This document shows, piece after piece, positions 60,969 to 64,000 of a stretch of DNA of 64,000 nt (position 1 is its first letter; every line of letters starts with the position of its first letter). The notes under the pieces are model-generated. The model ran no database searches, had not been told where the DNA came from, and worked only from the letters and a program-made list of their open reading frames with translations. Source of the stretch: MTP4 sp052056915 (lineage in GTDB: Archaea > Halobacteriota > Methanosarcinia > Methanosarcinales > Methanosarcinaceae); the NCBI RefSeq assembly GCF_052056915.1, contig NZ_CP195119.1, forward strand, positions 2,046,001-2,110,000, in the 5' to 3' direction. Position numbers and translations under genes: made by a program.

Positions 60969-61826
60969 TTATATCAGGTTAAGGTCCAGGTATCCGGCTG
61001 TCCAGAGCAGGGCAAGAAAGAGGGGCTGGTGGATGAAATAGATAAAAAGGGAATGCTTACCGAGCCAGGCAAAGCCTTTCACGGCCCCGGAACCTTCGAA
61101 GGCAGGGACTGCAAACTGCCTGATGCCCCCCGCGTACAGGGAATTTCCCAGGTAGATCCCTAGGAGGACCATCCCGAACCAGGGGAAAACCGGGAAATAA
61201 TCCAGGGCCTGGAAGTGCTCTGGCCGGAAACCCAGCCAGATAAGGGTTGAAAACCCGAAAGTCCTTGTCCCGAGCCAGTAACCGGGAATAAAAAATAGTA
61301 AAGCCATAAGCAGGTTTACCTCTTTCAGCCTGAGGTATGGGTAAGCGAGTATGGCCGAAACCCCGAAAAAGTGCAGGATCCCGAAAAGGATGTACCTTTC
61401 GGGAAGAAAAATCCGGGTTACGGCTGTGAGCACGAGCCCCAGAGTGAAGAGTTTGAGCCCCCTTCTGAGATATTTCCGGAAAAGTTTTGAGGGAAAGGCG
61501 GAGGTGGTTAGGGCTGAAGAGGAGGTTGAAGAGGAGGATGTGGCTGAGAATGAAGCTAAGGTTGAAGAGGAGTGTGAGGCTGAGGTTGAGGATGAAGACC
61601 CGGTCCCGTTTGCCCTGGAATAGCTTATTGAAAGGGCTGCCCCTGAAACCAGGATAAACATTTCTGCCGCACCCCTGCCGATGTAGGAGAGAAGCCCCGA
61701 ATTAAGTTCAAACTCTGCCAGCCTGAAAAAGTCGAGGTCGTAAAGAAAATGGTAGCCCAGCATCAGCACGACGGCTAGCCCGCGCAAAAAGTCGATTTCC
61801 CAGAAACGGCCCTTAGCTCTGTACAT
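60969..61826 (-). CDS. HGSNAT/DUF1624-type membrane acyltransferase
   Basis: A 285-residue membrane protein. The N-terminus FWEIDFLRGLAVVLMLGYHFLYDL is the DUF1624/heparan-alpha-glucosaminide N-acetyltransferase signature with the membrane His. About eight helices follow. A Ser/Ala/Thr-rich insert of about 40 residues (residues 75-112) is encoded by a low-complexity tract and is unlike the rest of the family. The C-terminal GKHSLFIYFIHQPLFLALL is typical of acyltransferase families. Probably acetylates surface sugars. Confidence 0.85.
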   Translation of the reverse strand: MYRAKGRFWEIDFLRGLAVVLMLGYHFLYDLDFFRLAEFELNSGLLSYIGRGAAEMFILVSGAALSISYSRANGTGSSSSTSASHSSSTLASFSATSSSSTSSSALTTSAFPSKLFRKYLRRGLKLFTLGLVLTAVTRIFLPERYILFGILHFFGVSAILAYPYLRLKEVNLLMALLFFIPGYWLGTRTFGFSTLIWLGFRPEHFQALDYFPVFPWFGMVLLGIYLGNSLYAGGIRQFAVPAFEGSGAVKGFAWLGKHSLFIYFIHQPLFLALLWTAGYLDLNLI

Positions 61827-61893
61827 TGAAACAGTCCCCGGAAAAACATATGACTGTCTTTATATAAATATGCAATGAGGCCGGAGGGTTGGC

Positions 61894-62165
61894 TTTTAAC
61901 TCACAGTTTCTTTTAACTCACAGTTTCTTTTAACTCACAGTTTCTTTTAACTCACAGTTTCTTTTAACTCACAGTTTCTTTTAACTCACAGTTTCTTTTA
62001 ACTCACAGTTTCTTTTAACTCACAGTTTCTTTTAACTCACAGTTTCTTTTAACTCACAGTTTCTTTTAACTCACAGTTTCTTTTAACTCACAGTTTCTTT
62101 TAACTCACAGTTTCTTTTAACTCACAGTTTCTTTTAACTCACAGTTTCTTTTAACTCACAGTTTC
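61894..62165. repeat. 16-copy, 17-bp tandem repeat
   Basis: Sixteen identical-looking copies of ttttaactcacagtttc with no interruption, followed by a partial one. It starts 67 bp upstream of the acyltransferase gene and abuts the stop of the next gene. The lack of divergence implies recent expansion. Confidence 0.95.
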
Positions 62166-62167
62166 TT

Positions 62168-63130
62168 TTAACTTACTTTTCTCGAATAAGCAAAAAGGAA
62201 TACAATTCCTACCCCGATTCCCCCTAACATGTATATCCCGTCTCCTATCATTTCGTTATTCTCAAGGTTTTCGATTGGTCCTATTTTCCCGGGATTTTCG
62301 ATTAGCCCTTTATTCTCAGGACCTTCACTTCCCCGGCTATCCGGAGTTTGTTCCTGAAAAGATCCGGGGGCTTCTTCCTGCAGGGATGTGCTTTTTGCCT
62401 GGGCTGTTCCCATAACTGAAGCGCTTTCACTGATGGGTTCCGCTTCAGGCATGATGGTGGTTCTCGACCCCCGGATCTTCTGGGCGGTCCCGGGGCAGGA
62501 AGGGCCGGAAGCCAGACTTCCTTCAGGCTGCAGGGCGACAGTTACTGCATAGTTCCCTCCGGTGATTTCGTATTTTCCGGGGGGGACGGACTCCGTGCTG
62601 TAGGCATAGCTGAATTTCCCTTCCGAATCAGCCTTTACCACCTGCAGGGCCGTAACTTTCAGCTTCACCCGCGTCACTCCACTTTTTGCATTCCCGTCAA
62701 GCTTGAGCTGGTAAGTTCCCGGAGGGACCCTTTCTGCAGAAAGGACGGCAACACCTTCGTTTGCCTTTGTACTTCTCTGCCTCCAGAGGACAAGTTTGCC
62801 TCTTACGTAAAGGTCCTCCACGCCTTCTGCCCGGACGGTAAAGCGGTTGTTGAAGTCGGGGACCCCCACGTTTTGCAATTCGTAAGTGTAAGTGCCTCCG
62901 ATCACCGGGACATCTTCTTCAAAATAGACGAGAAACCCTACTTCCTCTTTCGGAGAGGCACTCCCGGTGATCAGGACGGTGTCTCCTGCCACAGGGTTTG
63001 CAGGATTTATTTCCCAGCCACTGACTTCCCCGCTTGCAGGAAAAACGGTCATTGTGATAAACATGAACAGTGAAAAAAGAAAGACCGACGTCTTTTTTCC
63101 AAAACCTCCGTTGAATACCTTAAATTTCAT
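62168..63130 (-). CDS. Exported surface protein with C-terminal membrane anchor
   Basis: A 320-residue protein with signal peptide (about residues 12-31), beta-rich domains (INPANPVAGDTVLITGSA; VPPGTYQLKLDGNAKSGVTR; VPPGKYEITGGNYAVTVAL), a hydrophilic linker and a final helix (MLGGIGVGIVFLFAYSRKVS). ATG 63130 has GAGAGGTG about 5 nt upstream. It looks like the methanogen surface proteins that present two domains before a linker. Function unknown. Confidence 0.75.
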   Translation of the reverse strand: MKFKVFNGGFGKKTSVFLFSLFMFITMTVFPASGEVSGWEINPANPVAGDTVLITGSASPKEEVGFLVYFEEDVPVIGGTYTYELQNVGVPDFNNRFTVRAEGVEDLYVRGKLVLWRQRSTKANEGVAVLSAERVPPGTYQLKLDGNAKSGVTRVKLKVTALQVVKADSEGKFSYAYSTESVPPGKYEITGGNYAVTVALQPEGSLASGPSCPGTAQKIRGSRTTIMPEAEPISESASVMGTAQAKSTSLQEEAPGSFQEQTPDSRGSEGPENKGLIENPGKIGPIENLENNEMIGDGIYMLGGIGVGIVFLFAYSRKVS

Positions 63131-63493
63131 AAAAGCACCTCTCCCATAATAGCGCAAGGGTTCTGTCCTTCCCCCTTTTTTCAGACCCCGGATCTTAAAC
63201 TCCCTATCAATACTTTTCAGGTTCAAAGTACTTATACTTATCATTTTTTGTCAAACACTTATCATTTTTTGCCAGACTTTCCGACATCAAATATTCTAAA
63301 AAAGGAGAACTGAATGGTGGGAATTTAGTGAAAAAGAGGCTATTTCGGAAGCCTATAAAAAAGAAACCGGGTCTTAAAAACCTTTGAGGACCTTTTTCCG
63401 GAATAATATTTTTTTAAGAATAGCACTTTTTTCGAGAATAGTTTTGAAAAGCAGAAGAAATGGTATTCTCTGCTTTTCAGGGGTTTTTCCAGT
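63131..63493. other. Spacer between two minus-strand surface genes
   Basis: 363 bp with poly-A/T tracts. No gene supported. It probably has the promoter for the 62168-63130 gene. Confidence 0.5.
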
Positions 63494-64000
63494 TTACTGC
63501 CTCCTTTTCTCTATCACGGCCAGCCCGATCAGGATTATTATCATGAACCCGATAATGAAATTAAAAACTTTTGACATGATACTCTTCGAGATTCCTGTCT
63601 TTTCCCCATCTCCGGTACTTTCTTCTGTTTCCGGAGTTTCGGTATCCTGAGGATCGGTTTCCTTTATCTGCTCTGTTTCCGTAGGGATCTGACCTTCTAC
63701 CTTTCGGACCTCAATCAGGGGCTTACTGTTTTCGGCTGTAACGGCAAACGGGGAGAATCCCGGGGAGCTGGCTTCGAAGTAGATGAACCCCTCGTCTTCC
63801 CCGATCTTCCGGGTCTGGAGAACACTCCACCTGTCTTCGGAATACCTGTTCAGGGCGATCGTGGATTCGATAATTTCGTTTTTGGCTATCCACGTTTTGT
63901 TTACCCTGAAACCAACAACGGGGTTGCCAATGTTTTCAGGACTTGCAAAGCCCCCGTTTCCTACCCAGATGTTGATGTGCCTGTAAATTTCCCCATCAGG
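63494..64000 (-). CDS. PGF-pre-PGF domain surface protein, C-terminal part only
   Basis: Open frame of 169 codons from the window end, 5' part missing. IYRHINIWVGNGGFASPENI, then VVGFRVNKTWI and ASSPGFSPFAVTAEN are the PGF-pre-PGF domain, known from archaeal proteins sorted to the surface. A Glu/Thr-rich linker and a transmembrane helix (FIIGFMIIILIGLAVIEKRRQ, given as two parts FIIGFMIIILIG and LAVIEKRRQ) follow. The helix anchors the protein. Confidence 0.85.
   Translation of the reverse strand, partial: PDGEIYRHINIWVGNGGFASPENIGNPVVGFRVNKTWIAKNEIIESTIALNRYSEDRWSVLQTRKIGEDEGFIYFEASSPGFSPFAVTAENSKPLIEVRKVEGQIPTETEQIKETDPQDTETPETEESTGDGEKTGISKSIMSKVFNFIIGFMIIILIGLAVIEKRRQ

Overview
The window looks like chromosome from a methanogenic archaeon of the Methanosarcinaceae. 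Supporting genes are F420-dependent methylene-H4MPT dehydrogenase (mtd), the methanofuran enzyme mfnB, a fused hexulose-phosphate synthase/RraA gene, a geranylgeranyl reductase, ribosomal protein S17e and archaeal pilin machinery. Several families known mainly from Methanosarcina are also present: DUF1673-type LMGWCP proteins, DUF5788, DUF2111 and DUF1847. TAG is very rare as a stop: I find it ending only two intact genes. One secreted gene reads straight through two in-frame TAG codons, as expected of a pyrrolysine-decoding archaeon. By eye the genes are richer in G+C than the AT-rich spacers, and the spacers carry many tandem repeats of 11-37 bp.

Layout. 1-5.9 kb: end of a geranylgeranyl reductase, a radical SAM/SPASM enzyme, an ExbB-like operon (DUF2162, MotA/ExbB, DUF2149), a coiled-coil protein and serB. 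6.3-11.8 kb: one-carbon and cofactor genes (mtd, DUF2111, DUF166, tmk, a HisA-like barrel protein, mfnB). 11.9-21.8 kb: two paralogous membrane proteins, then a surface-sugar locus with a double-domain glycosyltransferase, DegT aminotransferase, Gfo/Idh dehydrogenase, two nucleotide-sugar dehydrogenases and galU. 22.7-26.2 kb: two tiny membrane-protein genes upstream of a cation-chloride cotransporter, then DUF1847. 26.4-34.9 kb: four exported surface proteins, two of them overlapping. 35.1-44.9 kb: recQ, type IV pilin and prepilin peptidase, hps-rraA, pyrBI, two DUF5788 paralogs and the secreted protein with in-frame TAGs. 44.9-50.0 kb: a minus-strand array of one HTH regulator and seven membrane proteins sharing an N-terminal LMGWCP motif. 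50.3-56.8 kb: an ArsR-like regulator with a minisatellite N-terminus and a run of exported or lipoprotein genes. 57-64 kb: a palindrome-rich spacer, dapB-dapA-rps17e, small membrane proteins, a DUF1624-type acyltransferase, and two more surface proteins, the last cut by the window end.

How the genes fit together. mtd, mfnB and hps-rraA serve C1 metabolism and its cofactors. The 13-22 kb block can supply UDP-sugars and uronic or acetamido sugars for glycosylating the many Asn-X-Ser/Thr-rich surface proteins. The pilin and peptidase form a small export pair.

The observations most worth following are: (i) two in-frame TAG codons inside the secreted SPGYWKNHP-type gene at 43.6-44.1 kb; (ii) the HTH-LMGWCP array, with a leftover regulator fragment inside it and a frameshifted member; (iii) five genes whose best start is ATT, ATA, ACG or CTG placed 4-8 nt after a good Shine-Dalgarno sequence, one confirmed by gap-free alignment to an ATG-started paralog; and (iv) two small membrane proteins with good ribosome binding sites upstream of the cation-chloride cotransporter. 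All family names are from pattern recognition without a database search.
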